From the NCBI GenBank assembly GCA_023384095.1, contig JAHDXT010000006.1:17437-81436 (forward strand): a stretch of 64,000 nucleotides of DNA, read 5' to 3'. Position 1 is the first letter of the stretch, and the number at the start of each line of letters is the position of its first letter. The stretch is from Hyphomicrobiaceae bacterium (GTDB lineage: Bacteria; Pseudomonadota; Alphaproteobacteria; Rhizobiales; Hyphomicrobiaceae). The notes under the pieces were generated by a model. It was not told the origin of the DNA. It saw only the letters and a program-made list of their open reading frames with translations, and made no database searches. A program made the position numbers and the translations under genes. Shown piece by piece: positions 1-9,300 of this stretch.

Positions 1-744
1 TCGACGCAGGAGCAGGCGTGGATGCTGCTCGCCGCCCGTGCGCTCGCCGACCAGAGCCGCTTCACCACTCTGTCGGTCGCCGGGGCGCCTCACAAGGGCG
101 CCTACAATCGGACCCTGTCCGCGGCCGAGCTCCGGGATGGCGCGCTCACCATCCGCAACGACGGCGATGCCGCAGTGGACGCGGTGATCTCGGTCATGGG
201 GGCGGCGCTGACGCCGGAGCCGCCGGTCGCACGCAACTTCAGGATCGAGCGTGCGTTCTACACCCTCGACGGCAAGCCCGTGAGGCTGGAGAGCGCAGCC
301 GGCGGCTCCGGCCGGCTCCGCCAGACGGACCGCCTCGTCGTGGTGCTCAAGGTCGAGGCGGAAGCCGGCGGCGGCCGCGTGCTCGTGGTCGACCGGCTGC
401 CGGCCGGCCTCGAGATCGAGAACCCGCGGCTGGTCGACAGCGCGGATCTCAAGAGCTTCGACTGGCTGAGGACGACGGTGCAGCCGGAGCATACCGAGTT
501 CCGGGACGACCGGTTCGTCGCGGCGTTCAACCTGTCGGGCAGGGGAGACGGCAATGGCCAAGGCGAGAGCGGAAATGATGACAGCAAGGCGCAGCCGGCA
601 AAATCCTTGACCATGGCTTACATGGTGCGCGTCGTCACGCCCGGCACCTACGTGCATCCGGCCGCGACGGTCGAGGACATGTACCGGCCGGAGCGGTTCG
701 CGCGGACTGCCTCCGGGCGGGTCGAGGTCTCGGCGAGGGAATAG
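1..744 (+). CDS. Alpha-2-macroglobulin family protein, C-terminal fragment (5' end outside window)
   Basis: The frame is open from base 1, so only the last ~247 residues of a larger protein are present. The visible part matches the C-terminal end of bacterial A2Ms. The phrase VDRLPAGLEIENPRL, a DDRF segment and YMVRVVTPGTY followed by a proline/valine/glutamate/aspartate stretch line up with the corresponding end of the complete A2M at 6355-12723 (LIPAGFEIVHGDL, DDRYIAVV, YAVRATTAGQF). Bacterial A2Ms are large periplasmic or lipoprotein protease traps that work beside PBP1C. PBP1C follows here after only 5 bases, the usual yfhM-pbpC arrangement. Whether this copy keeps a CxEQ thioester cannot be seen. 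The family call is firm; the full length is unknown. Confidence 0.88.
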   Translation, partial: STQEQAWMLLAARALADQSRFTTLSVAGAPHKGAYNRTLSAAELRDGALTIRNDGDAAVDAVISVMGAALTPEPPVARNFRIERAFYTLDGKPVRLESAAGGSGRLRQTDRLVVVLKVEAEAGGGRVLVVDRLPAGLEIENPRLVDSADLKSFDWLRTTVQPEHTEFRDDRFVAAFNLSGRGDGNGQGESGNDDSKAQPAKSLTMAYMVRVVTPGTYVHPAATVEDMYRPERFARTASGRVEVSARE

Positions 745-749
745 CCTCT

Positions 750-2867
750 GTGGGCGAGATGATGCGAGCACAGACGATAACGACCCGCTGGTTGATGCTC
801 GCAGCCACGCTCCTCCTGCTCGTCCCGTTATCGGTCTACGGGGCGGTGCGACTGGCGATGGCGGCGATGGGGCCGCCGCCGCTCGCGGCTGCCGCGCAGG
901 TGTCGGTGACGGTGGTCGATCGCGACGGCGACCTGCTCAGGGCGTTCACGACCGCGCAGGGCCGGTGGCGGCTGCCCGTCGAGCCGGCCGACGTCGATCA
1001 GCGCTACCTCGCCATGCTGATTGCCTTCGAGGATCGCCGGTTCCGCTCCCATGGCGGCATCGATCCGCTGGCGGTGGCGCGCGCCGGCTATCAGCTCGTC
1101 CGGCACGGGCGTATCATCTCCGGGGCCTCGACGCTCACCATGCAGGTCGCGCGCCTCCTCGAAGGCGAGCACGACCGGACGCTGGCGGGCAAATGGCGGC
1201 AGGCGGTGCGTGCCCTGCAACTTGAAGAGCGGCTGCAGAAGAACGAGATCCTCGGCCTGTACCTGCGGCTGGCGCCGTTCGGCGGCAATCTCGAGGGTGC
1301 TCGCGCCGCGTCGCTCGCCTATTTCGGCAAGGAGCCGCGCCGGCTGTCCATCGGCGAGTCGGCGCTGCTGGTGGCCCTGCCGCAGTCGCCGGAGCTTCGC
1401 CGCCCGGACCGCTTCCCCGAGGCGGCCCGACGCGCGCGCGACCGCGTGCTCGCCAGGGCGACGGCAGCGGGCGTCATCACCTCTGCCGAGGCCGAGCGTG
1501 GCCGCGGCGAGGCGGTGCCGCACGTCAGGCGCGAGTTCCCGAAGCTCGCGCCCCATCTCTCCGAGTCGGAAGTCCTGCTGCGCCCGCTGCAATCGGTGCA
1601 TCGGCTGACGCTCTCCCGGGAGCTCCAGGGCCAGCTCGAGACGCTGGCGCGCGAGCATGCGCGTGCCCTCGGCCGGCAGCTCTCGGCGTCCGTGCTCGTC
1701 GTGGACAACGGGAGCGGCGAGGTTCTGGCCCACGTCGGTTCGTCGGATTACCTCGACGAGGCGCGCCTCGGCGCAATCGACATGGTCGGCGCGACCCGCT
1801 CGCCGGGCTCGACCTTGAAGCCGGTCATCTATGGCCTGGCGTTCGAGGCGGGCCTCGCCCATCCGGAGACGCTGATCGAGGACCGGCCGGCCCGCTTCGG
1901 GCTTTATGCGCCGAGGAACTTCGACGAGGAGTTCCGCGGCTCGGTGACCATCCGCGAGGCGCTCGCGCATTCGCTCAATATCCCTGCCGTCAAGGCTCTG
2001 AACGCAGTCGGACCGGCCCGGCTCGTCTCGCGCTTCCGCCGCGCCGGTGTGTCGCCCGCCCTGCCCGGGGACGAGGAGCCGACGCTTGCGATCGCGCTCG
2101 GCGGCATCGGCCTCAGCCTGCGGGACCTGGCGGGCCTTTATGCCGCTCTGGCCCGCGGCGGCGAGGCCATCGAGCCGTGGCACCGCCGCGGGACAGACGA
2201 ACGCGCGGCCGCCTTACGGAGTGGGCCGCCGAAGCGGCTGCTGTCCCCGGCGGCGGCCTGGTACGTCGGCGACATCCTGAAGGACGCCCCGCCGCCGGCC
2301 GGCGCCGCGGGCGGGCGCTTCGCCTACAAGACGGGCACCTCCTACGGCTACCGGGACGCCTGGGCGATCGGCTATGACGGGCGCCACACCGTTGCGGTCT
2401 GGGTCGGCCGGGCCGATGGCGCGTCGACCCCGGCGCTGACCGGCCGCGTGGCCGCAGCCCCGCTGCTGTTCGACGCCTTCCGGCGCCTCGGGCCGGAGCG
2501 CGCATCGCTTCGACAGGCGCCAGCCGGCGTGCTGCGGGTCTCCGGAGCCCAGCTTCCGCCGCCTCTGAAGCGCTTCGCGGAGCCGGGCGAGGACAGGCTC
2601 GCCCCTGGTCCCTACCTCGACCCGCCGGTGCTGATCGCGTTTCCTCCCGACCGCTCCGAGCTCGAGCTCGAAGCAGGCGACGACCTGCTGCTGCTCAAGG
2701 CCGACGGCGGCGTGCTGCCGCTGACCTGGATGGTGGACGGCATGCCCATCGCGTCGGCGCCGCACCGGCGCGAGGCGGCCTGGCAGCCGGAGGGTCGCGG
2801 CTTCGTGAAGCTGACGGTCACCGACGCCAATGGCCGTGTCGACCGGGTCACTGTCCGCCTGCGCTGA
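750..2867 (+). CDS. pbpC: Penicillin-binding protein 1C (bifunctional glycosyltransferase/transpeptidase), copy 1
   Basis: Class A penicillin-binding protein that polymerises and crosslinks peptidoglycan on the outer face of the inner membrane. An N-terminal membrane anchor (about residues 14-36) is followed by a GT51 glycosyltransferase with E94 in an EDRRF motif and GASTLTMQ near residue 126. The transpeptidase domain has S354-TLK, S408-LN and K527-TG, then a beta-rich C-terminal domain typical of PBP1C. The length of 705 residues is normal for the family. Translation could begin at GTG 750 or ATG 759; the latter leaves only three residues fewer. It lies 5 bases behind the A2M fragment, implying one transcript. 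PBP1C-A2M pairs are thought to repair peptidoglycan after protease attack on the envelope. A second, diverged pair lies at 6355-14864. Confidence 0.95.
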   Translation: MGEMMRAQTITTRWLMLAATLLLLVPLSVYGAVRLAMAAMGPPPLAAAAQVSVTVVDRDGDLLRAFTTAQGRWRLPVEPADVDQRYLAMLIAFEDRRFRSHGGIDPLAVARAGYQLVRHGRIISGASTLTMQVARLLEGEHDRTLAGKWRQAVRALQLEERLQKNEILGLYLRLAPFGGNLEGARAASLAYFGKEPRRLSIGESALLVALPQSPELRRPDRFPEAARRARDRVLARATAAGVITSAEAERGRGEAVPHVRREFPKLAPHLSESEVLLRPLQSVHRLTLSRELQGQLETLAREHARALGRQLSASVLVVDNGSGEVLAHVGSSDYLDEARLGAIDMVGATRSPGSTLKPVIYGLAFEAGLAHPETLIEDRPARFGLYAPRNFDEEFRGSVTIREALAHSLNIPAVKALNAVGPARLVSRFRRAGVSPALPGDEEPTLAIALGGIGLSLRDLAGLYAALARGGEAIEPWHRRGTDERAAALRSGPPKRLLSPAAAWYVGDILKDAPPPAGAAGGRFAYKTGTSYGYRDAWAIGYDGRHTVAVWVGRADGASTPALTGRVAAAPLLFDAFRRLGPERASLRQAPAGVLRVSGAQLPPPLKRFAEPGEDRLAPGPYLDPPVLIAFPPDRSELELEAGDDLLLLKADGGVLPLTWMVDGMPIASAPHRREAAWQPEGRGFVKLTVTDANGRVDRVTVRLR

Positions 2868-2922
2868 AAGGCCCTGATTGGGGTCGATCCAGCGCCCCCG
2901 CAGCCCTGCAATGCAAAAACGA

Positions 2923-2968
2923 CCGGCAGCCGTCTGGCCAACGCACGCGCTTGCTCGTAGGCTGCCGG
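2923..2968. repeat. 9-bp perfect inverted repeat between pbpC and the depolymerase gene
   Basis: ccggcagcc at 2923-2931 is mirrored by ggctgccgg at 2960-2968 with a 28-base loop. It lies in the 126-base gap after pbpC. It has no following T run, so it is not a standard intrinsic terminator. It may be a mRNA end structure or chance in this GC-rich DNA. Confidence 0.35.
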
Positions 2969-2993
2969 CTGGGGGGTTCGAGAGGCATCGCGC

Positions 2994-4064
2994 ATGAATT
3001 CAGCGCACCTCACCCGCTTGTGTGCCGTGCTGCTCGGCCTGGCAATGCTCGCAGGATGCGAGGAGCAGGGCAGCAGGCTGCCGGCGGTCGGGGCCAGCAT
3101 CCATCAGACGTCCGTCTCGGGCATTTCAGCCGGCGCCTACATGGCGGGCCAGTTCCAGCTCGCGCACGGTCGCGACGTGGTGGGCGCCGGCATCATCGCG
3201 GGCGGGCCTTGGGGATGCGCCGAAAGCCTCTATGCCGACCTGATGCCCGGTCCGGGTACGGCCTTCCTCAATCTGTCGCGGGCGATGAACGGCTGCATGC
3301 TCAATGCCCTGCAATCCTGGGGAATCCCCGATCCGCAGCGGCTCGCAAACCGCGCCGGCCAACTCGCTGCACAGGGCAGGATCGATCCCGTCGCTGCGGT
3401 CCGGGCAGACCGCATCTACCTGTTCACCGGCCAGGAGGACCACACCGTCGTGCCCGCCATCGTCGCCGCCGCGCGGGAGTTCTATATCGCGCTCGGCGTC
3501 AAGGAGGATCGGATCGTCCTCGTCGACCACCTGCCGGCAGGGCACGCGTTCGTCACCGAGGACAAGGGTCATTCCTGCGACAACACGGCCGCCCCCTACA
3601 TCGTCGACTGCAACTACGACATGGCCGAAGCCGTGCTCCGCCAGATCTACGGGGATCTCAACCCGAAGCGGGCTGAAACGGCCGGGCAGGTGATCACGTT
3701 CGCTCAGAGCGAGTTCCTGGAGGGGCTGCGCGACCATGGCATGGCCGATACCGGCGCCGTCTACGTCCCGCCGGAGTGCACCACGGCGGCCGGATGCCGC
3801 GTGCACATTGCATTCCACGGCTGCGGCCAGAACATGGGAGCCGTCGGCCAGGCTTTCATCGGCGACGCCGGCCTGCTCGCCTGGGCCGGCGCCAACCTGC
3901 TGGTGGTGCTCTTCCCCCAGGTCAAGAGCACGCCATCCAACCCTCAGGCCTGCTGGGACTGGTGGGGCTATACCGGCCGCGCCTTCCTGACCAGGGACGC
4001 GCCACAGATCGTCGCGGTACGGCGCATGCTGCTCCGCCTGTCAAGCTCGCCGTCGACGATTTAG
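2994..4064 (+). CDS. Lipoprotein PHA/PHB depolymerase-family esterase (type 2 catalytic domain)
   Basis: Predicted secreted lipoprotein esterase of the short-chain polyhydroxyalkanoate depolymerase family. Residues 1-22 form a lipoprotein signal ending in LAGC, with C22 as the lipidation site. The nucleophile is S45 in GISAG. A GHAF segment near residue 184 is the likely catalytic histidine region. The oxyanion-hole segment FHGCGQ and the hallmark CWDWWGYTG lie near the C-terminus, the circularly permuted order of type 2 catalytic domains. The length of 356 residues is usual. It could hydrolyse PHA oligomers or another ester; substrate cannot be read from sequence. It sits on the same strand as pbpC (126-base gap) and converges with the trypsin-like gene. 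An extracellular PHA depolymerase inside an A2M/PBP1C cluster is unexpected. Confidence 0.85.
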   Translation: MNSAHLTRLCAVLLGLAMLAGCEEQGSRLPAVGASIHQTSVSGISAGAYMAGQFQLAHGRDVVGAGIIAGGPWGCAESLYADLMPGPGTAFLNLSRAMNGCMLNALQSWGIPDPQRLANRAGQLAAQGRIDPVAAVRADRIYLFTGQEDHTVVPAIVAAAREFYIALGVKEDRIVLVDHLPAGHAFVTEDKGHSCDNTAAPYIVDCNYDMAEAVLRQIYGDLNPKRAETAGQVITFAQSEFLEGLRDHGMADTGAVYVPPECTTAAGCRVHIAFHGCGQNMGAVGQAFIGDAGLLAWAGANLLVVLFPQVKSTPSNPQACWDWWGYTGRAFLTRDAPQIVAVRRMLLRLSSSPSTI

Positions 4065-4131
4065 GTGCTCGGTCCAGGAATGATGAGAAAACCACTTGCG
4101 CTGATTCCACCTCTCTTCCGAGGCTGACCAG

Positions 4132-5136
4132 CTAGTCGCGCACGTGCTGGGCGATCCATGCGGCATAGGTGGAGAGCCGCGTGTAGACACCGAAGAACCG
4201 CTTGCGCGCGCAGCCGTGACCGTAGCTGACGATACCGACCTGATACGGGCATCCCGCCTCGTCGAAGGCGACCAACGGCCCTCCGCTGTCGCCCTGGCAG
4301 GAGTCCTTCTCGCCGCGGTCGTAGCCTGCGCACAAGAAGCCTTCGCCGGAGATGTGGGGCCCATAGGCACTCGCACACTGCGCCGGTGTCACCGCCGGAA
4401 CCACGACCTCCATGAGCCGGTCCGAACCCGCCGCATAGGACCTCAGCCCCCCGCCGGGCAAAGGCGGGCGCAGAGGCTTCATGCCCTCCCATTGCGCGCC
4501 GAAACCTGCGACCATCAAAAATGCCCCTTTGTCGGGGTCCATGTCCGGAGTCGTGGCTATCGTCGCAGGGTTCTCGCGACGTGGTTCGGCGAGGCGGAGC
4601 AGGGCGATGTCGAATCCGTCTGCGGCCCTGCCCGAGTATCTCTCATGGACCTTGATCTGTGCTACGGAAGCGACGCTCTCCGCCGATACCGCGTCGAGGT
4701 TTTCCGGGTTGATGACGACCTCGAGCACTCCGGCGCCTTGGAGTCCAACCTGACGAAAAGCGTCGAAGTCGTCGAGCCAGCCCACGAACTGCCCTCGGGC
4801 ATTCCGTTCGAAGCTCTCGTAAACGCAGTGGGCGGCGGTCAGCACCCAGCTCGGGCTGATCAGCGTGCCTCCGCACAGATAGCCGGATTCGCCCTTTCCG
4901 TTGGACAGGCGCAGCGCCACGAACCCCGGCCAATGCAGCGCGCTCGCGCTGCATCCGTTCACGATGCGCTCTCGCTCGACGTTCGTGCACTTCTCCTGCG
5001 GGCGCTCAGAAACCGGGCGAGGAAGCGGACAGGATCCGGTTTCGGCCCGACCGGGAGCCGGGGCTGCCGCAAGCACCGCCACCATCGCCGCGCCCAGGAG
5101 GACCGCAAACCGGGATACTGAGTTGGCTTCCCTCAT
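4132..5136 (-). CDS. Secreted trypsin-like serine protease (S1 family)
   Basis: A 334-residue chymotrypsin-fold protease with a Sec signal peptide (hydrophobic run about residues 9-26, alanine-rich cleavage region). The triad is complete: H103 in TAAHC, D176 in DIALLRL and S284 in GDSGGP. D278, six residues before the serine, is the S1-pocket position that gives trypsin its preference for Arg/Lys. The mature N-terminus probably begins at IVNG (residue 58) after removal of a short propeptide, so it may be made as a zymogen. Several cysteines suggest disulfides and an oxidising location. It is transcribed towards the depolymerase gene and divergently from the caspase-like gene, so 5137-5303 should hold both promoters. 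A potent secreted protease beside two A2M genes suggests a protease/inhibitor relationship, which is inference. Confidence 0.92.
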   Translation of the reverse strand: MREANSVSRFAVLLGAAMVAVLAAAPAPGRAETGSCPLPRPVSERPQEKCTNVERERIVNGCSASALHWPGFVALRLSNGKGESGYLCGGTLISPSWVLTAAHCVYESFERNARGQFVGWLDDFDAFRQVGLQGAGVLEVVINPENLDAVSAESVASVAQIKVHERYSGRAADGFDIALLRLAEPRRENPATIATTPDMDPDKGAFLMVAGFGAQWEGMKPLRPPLPGGGLRSYAAGSDRLMEVVVPAVTPAQCASAYGPHISGEGFLCAGYDRGEKDSCQGDSGGPLVAFDEAGCPYQVGIVSYGHGCARKRFFGVYTRLSTYAAWIAQHVRD

Positions 5137-5303
5137 ATGCAGCGGGCGCCGCTGCGCCTCCCCGTGAGCTCCATACGCGCTGGAAGTACTACTAGCTTCC
5201 GAACTGTGGTCAAGAGGGGTTGACTGATCAATTGGCTCATGGCTCTCTTGGACGCGAAGGGAAGTGTGCGGTGCCTCCTCGACACCCGCTGGGGAAGGGT
5301 GTG

Positions 5304-6335
5304 ATGCGTAGCGGTATTTCTTTTCTATTTTTTCTAATTCAGTTTTTCGGGCTCGCCAGCGCGGTCGCTGCTGAAGGCAGGGTCGCTCTGGTCATTGCGA
5401 ACTCCACTTACAGCGGCGCGATCGGCGGAAATCTTCCAAACACGACGGCCGGAGGGACGATCGTCGCGGATGCCCTCCGCAATGTTCAGTTCGAGCTGGC
5501 TCCACCGCTGAAGAATTTGGATCGCGCGCAGCTCGAGGCAGAGATAAGGAAGCTGGGACAGCGAGCCAAGTCGGCGGGCCAGAAAAGCATCTCATTCCTG
5601 TATTTCGCTGGACACGGATTGTCCGACGCGACTGGCCGGAACTACGTCCTGCCTGTGGACATGTCCTACAGCGATCTCGCAATGCTCCCGACGCGGGCGC
5701 TGCCGGTCGACTGGATCATCGACACGCTGCACGAGATTGCGCCCGAGAGCGAGCACATCGTCGTGCTCGATGCCTGCCGGACCGAGTTGACCTCCAGCGT
5801 CCCGGGCCATTCGGCAGGCTATGCCGTCACCCGCAGCGATGAGCTGGCGCCCGGCTTTCTCCTCGCCTTTTCGGCGGACGTCGGGCAGGCCGCGCCCGAC
5901 TCGACGGTTTACGCGACGCACCTTGCGGCGGCCATCGTCAGGGCGAACTTGCCGCTGCCGGCCGCCCTCGAGATGGTCAAGACAGACGTCGCGCGCGCCT
6001 CTGGCGGCCCTGGCACCGGCAGGCGCTCGCCCTGGCACATGGACCGGCTGCGGAATGCCATCAAGCTCGGCTATGAAGTGGCCAACGACTCTTCTGTGCC
6101 GCTGGAGCCGACCAGGCATTCTAGGATCATGTTTCTCGACAGCACACCCGCCTACAAGAATTCAGATGCATCGAGTGGCATCGTAGAGATCCGCGCCCGC
6201 GGATCAGTCGTCAGAGCCGACCGTCCCGATCAGATCTTCATCGCCAAAAACGAAGGCGAAATCCGCTGGGTTACCTATCAATCCACCTGGGGCCGCGTTT
6301 ACGTGCCGGTGCGGGACAACGTGCGCCTGTTCTAA
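5304..6335 (+). CDS. Secreted caspase-like (C14) cysteine protease
   Basis: A 343-residue member of the caspase/metacaspase-like fold. ATG 5304 is chosen over in-frame upstream codons because GGGGAAGG sits 5 bases ahead and the product then begins with a clean signal peptide (MRSGISFLFF..., cleavage near AVAAEG). The catalytic dyad is visible: H104 in FAGHG and C158 in DACR. The core begins with RVALVIANSTY, typical of bacterial C14 proteins. A short C-terminal segment rich in beta structure (IVEIRARGS... VYVPVRDNVRLF) follows. The gene ends 19 bases before the complete A2M gene, so it is probably the first gene of a caspase-A2M-pbpC-PPC/MORN operon. Periplasmic caspase-like proteins are widespread, but their substrates are mostly unknown. 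Confidence 0.88.
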   Translation: MRSGISFLFFLIQFFGLASAVAAEGRVALVIANSTYSGAIGGNLPNTTAGGTIVADALRNVQFELAPPLKNLDRAQLEAEIRKLGQRAKSAGQKSISFLYFAGHGLSDATGRNYVLPVDMSYSDLAMLPTRALPVDWIIDTLHEIAPESEHIVVLDACRTELTSSVPGHSAGYAVTRSDELAPGFLLAFSADVGQAAPDSTVYATHLAAAIVRANLPLPAALEMVKTDVARASGGPGTGRRSPWHMDRLRNAIKLGYEVANDSSVPLEPTRHSRIMFLDSTPAYKNSDASSGIVEIRARGSVVRADRPDQIFIAKNEGEIRWVTYQSTWGRVYVPVRDNVRLF

Positions 6336-6354
6336 AAGTGATTTGAGGCGTTGC

Positions 6355-9300
6355 ATGTGTAAACGTCTAATTATTGGTCTAAATTTCGTTTTTGCATTCG
6401 CTTTCGTGTTGGCTCTGGCCGGCTCGGCCTCTGCCAAAATCACGGTCAAGCATCTCGAGGAGGCGGCGAGGGCCTACGAGCAAAGCCTGAGCCAGCGCTC
6501 CGCGGCCTCTCCGGCGGACATCGTCGAACGGCATCAGCGCGTCCGCGCTGCGGAAGCCGCCGAGCGCTGGACCGAGGCCATCGACCATCTCGAGCTGTTG
6601 GCGGGAGCGCAGCCGCAAAGCCTCGAGTCCTGGCAGCGCCTCGCCAAAACGCTGTCCATCCACCGGCCCGCCGAGGACAGGGCGCTCGCCGCCGGCTATC
6701 TCGCCTATCTGAAGGCCGGAACGGCAGGAGAGGAGATCGAGGCGCTCCTGACCACCGGTCTCGTGCTGCGTTCCAAGCTGCAGTGGTTGGCCGACGAGTC
6801 GCAGAGGATCGGACGCGACGTCGAAAGCCTCGAGCTGATGAGTGTTGATCAGTCCACGAAGCGCAGCGAAGCCGATTACGCGCCAGACGTGACCTTCCCT
6901 GCGACTCCGGGAGCAGCCTCACCCCGCAGTGCGCTCACGGCCCTGGACCAGGAGGCCGGCAAAGCGAGGACCCGCAGGCTCGTTGCCGAGCAGAAAGCGG
7001 TCGACACCCGCTATGCCACGCTTACCGGCATTGCGCATGAGGTCTACTCGGAGCTGTTCGCGCGACTGCAGCGCGAGATCTCGAATCAAGAAGCACCCTG
7101 GAAGGAACTGCGGGACCATGGCGACGCCAACGCCGTCGTCGGCCCCTTCTGGAAGAGCGACAAGAAGGCGGCTGCCGCGTGCTTCGATCTGAGCTCCGCG
7201 TTGAAGCCGCCGCCGTTCTCCTACCGAAGCTCGGTGTCCGTGCAGCGTCACGGGGACAGCGATCTCTCCGCGCTGAGCCCGGTCGAGGTCGACGTGACGG
7301 TGGAGGCCAACCGGCTGTGCATCCACGGCCTCACGCACGGGCAATTCTACGCCTTCGAGATCAAGAAGGGGCTGCCTTTCGGCACTGGCTCCAAGCTCGA
7401 CCTCGGCAAATCGCTCGTGCGGCAGCGAGCACCGCACCTGCCGGCCACGGCCTACTTCCGCAATGCCGCCTACGTCGTACCGAACAGCGGCCACAAGTCC
7501 CTGCCGCTCCACACCGTCAACGTTCGCCGCCTCGGTCTCGAGCTGGTCAAGATCAGCGACCGCAACATCTACCGGCAGGTCGCATTGCGCCAGATCGGGT
7601 CGAACATCGAACCGCGGGACCTGGAGCAGCTCTACTCGAATTTCAGCGAGCCCATCTGGCGGGGCGAGCTGGCGATCAGCGACCGCATCGACAACGAGCA
7701 GAGGACGACACACCTGCCGATCGGCAAGTTGCTCGAGGAGCGGCGGAGATGGATCCGCTCGGGTGGCGCGAGGGAAGGACGCCAGGCGGGCCGGGCCGAC
7801 GGGTTCTTCAGCTCCGGGACCTTCTACCAGGATCCGGCATCATATCAGTCGCCTGCAACCAGACTGTGGGAGCCTGGAGTCTATGCTTTGGTGGCAAAGC
7901 TGCCCGAGCTCGAGAGCAGCGTGGAGGGGCCCGGGCAATATCCGGTCCAATGGTTCATCTTCACCGACATCGGGCTCACCTATCTTGCGAGCCCGGCGGA
8001 GCTCCACGTCGTCGCCCGCTCGCTGAGCACCGGCGAGATGAAGCCCGGTGTCAAAATCCAACTGCTCGCCCGCAACAACCGGGTGCTGGCGGAGGCGCTG
8101 ACCAACGCCCAGGGGGTGGCCACGTTCGATGCCCGGCTCGCACAGGGCAGCCACGGCAACCGGCTTGCCGCGATTCTGGCGCACGGCAGCCAATCCGAGA
8201 ACGTGAGCGACTTCTCCTACGTCGACCTCATCCGCGACGCGCTCGATCTGAGCCGGGTCGGGGTTGCCGGGCGCGAGCCTCCGGGCGCTCTCGATGCGTT
8301 CGTCTATACGGACCGCGGCGCTTACCGGCCCGATCCCGACTACCCTGTCCGTGCCACCGTGATCGTGCGTGCGGCCGACGGTCCGGATCTCTACTCGCCG
8401 GTCCGGCTCCAGCTTCGCTCCGCTCAAGGCGGCGTCCTCGGAACGCCTGTCGAGATCAGTCCGCAGACGCTCAAAGAGCAGTTCGGCGGGGCATCGGCTG
8501 CACTCGGCATCCCCAAGACGGCGCCGCTCGGCACCGCCTACGTCGAGGTGCTGACCGATAGCAGCAGCCAGCCCATCGCTCGTGCGACAATCCAGATCGC
8601 CCACATCAGACCCGATCGCGCGCGGCTCGGCTTTGCGCCCGAGGCCCAGTGGCGGGCCGACCTGTCGACCGACGGCACGCTGACGATCGCAGGCAGCGCA
8701 AACGCCCAGTATCTCCATGGTCGCAGGCCCGCGCCGGGGGAAGCTCCGGAGGCGCCTGTCGCTGGCGCCACTGGCGATGTCGAGATCTCGGTGGAGGCTG
8801 CAGACGAAATTCGGGGGCTGGGCGCAGGCTGCTACCGCGACTTCCAGTTCGGCGCCGCCGAGGACGCGTTCCGGCCGCACCTGACGCGCATTGCGGTCGG
8901 CCCGTCGGGTCAGGACGGGAAGATCGACATCTCAGGGCTGGTCAGCGGGCTGCCACCGATCTCGCGACCGCTGATCGCCCGCCTGACGCTCAGTCTCCAC
9001 GATGAGGCGGGCGCACTGGCGGCGCAGAAAATCGAGCTGCCCGTGCTCACGAAGCGAGCCCTGGTCGGCCTGCGTCATGCCGGTCTGACGCCGGTGTCCG
9101 CCGATCGCCACGACGCCTCCGTGGAGCTGGCTGCCATCGATTCGGACCAGAGCCCGCGCGCCGGCGCCAGATTGCACTGGCGCCTCAAGCGCGAGCGCAC
9201 GGAGTTCATCTGGCAGTATGTGGATGACAGTTGGTCCTATCGTCCCGACTTCGGCTACGAGGAGATCGACTCCGGCGAGGTTCTGACCCAGCTCGTGCAA

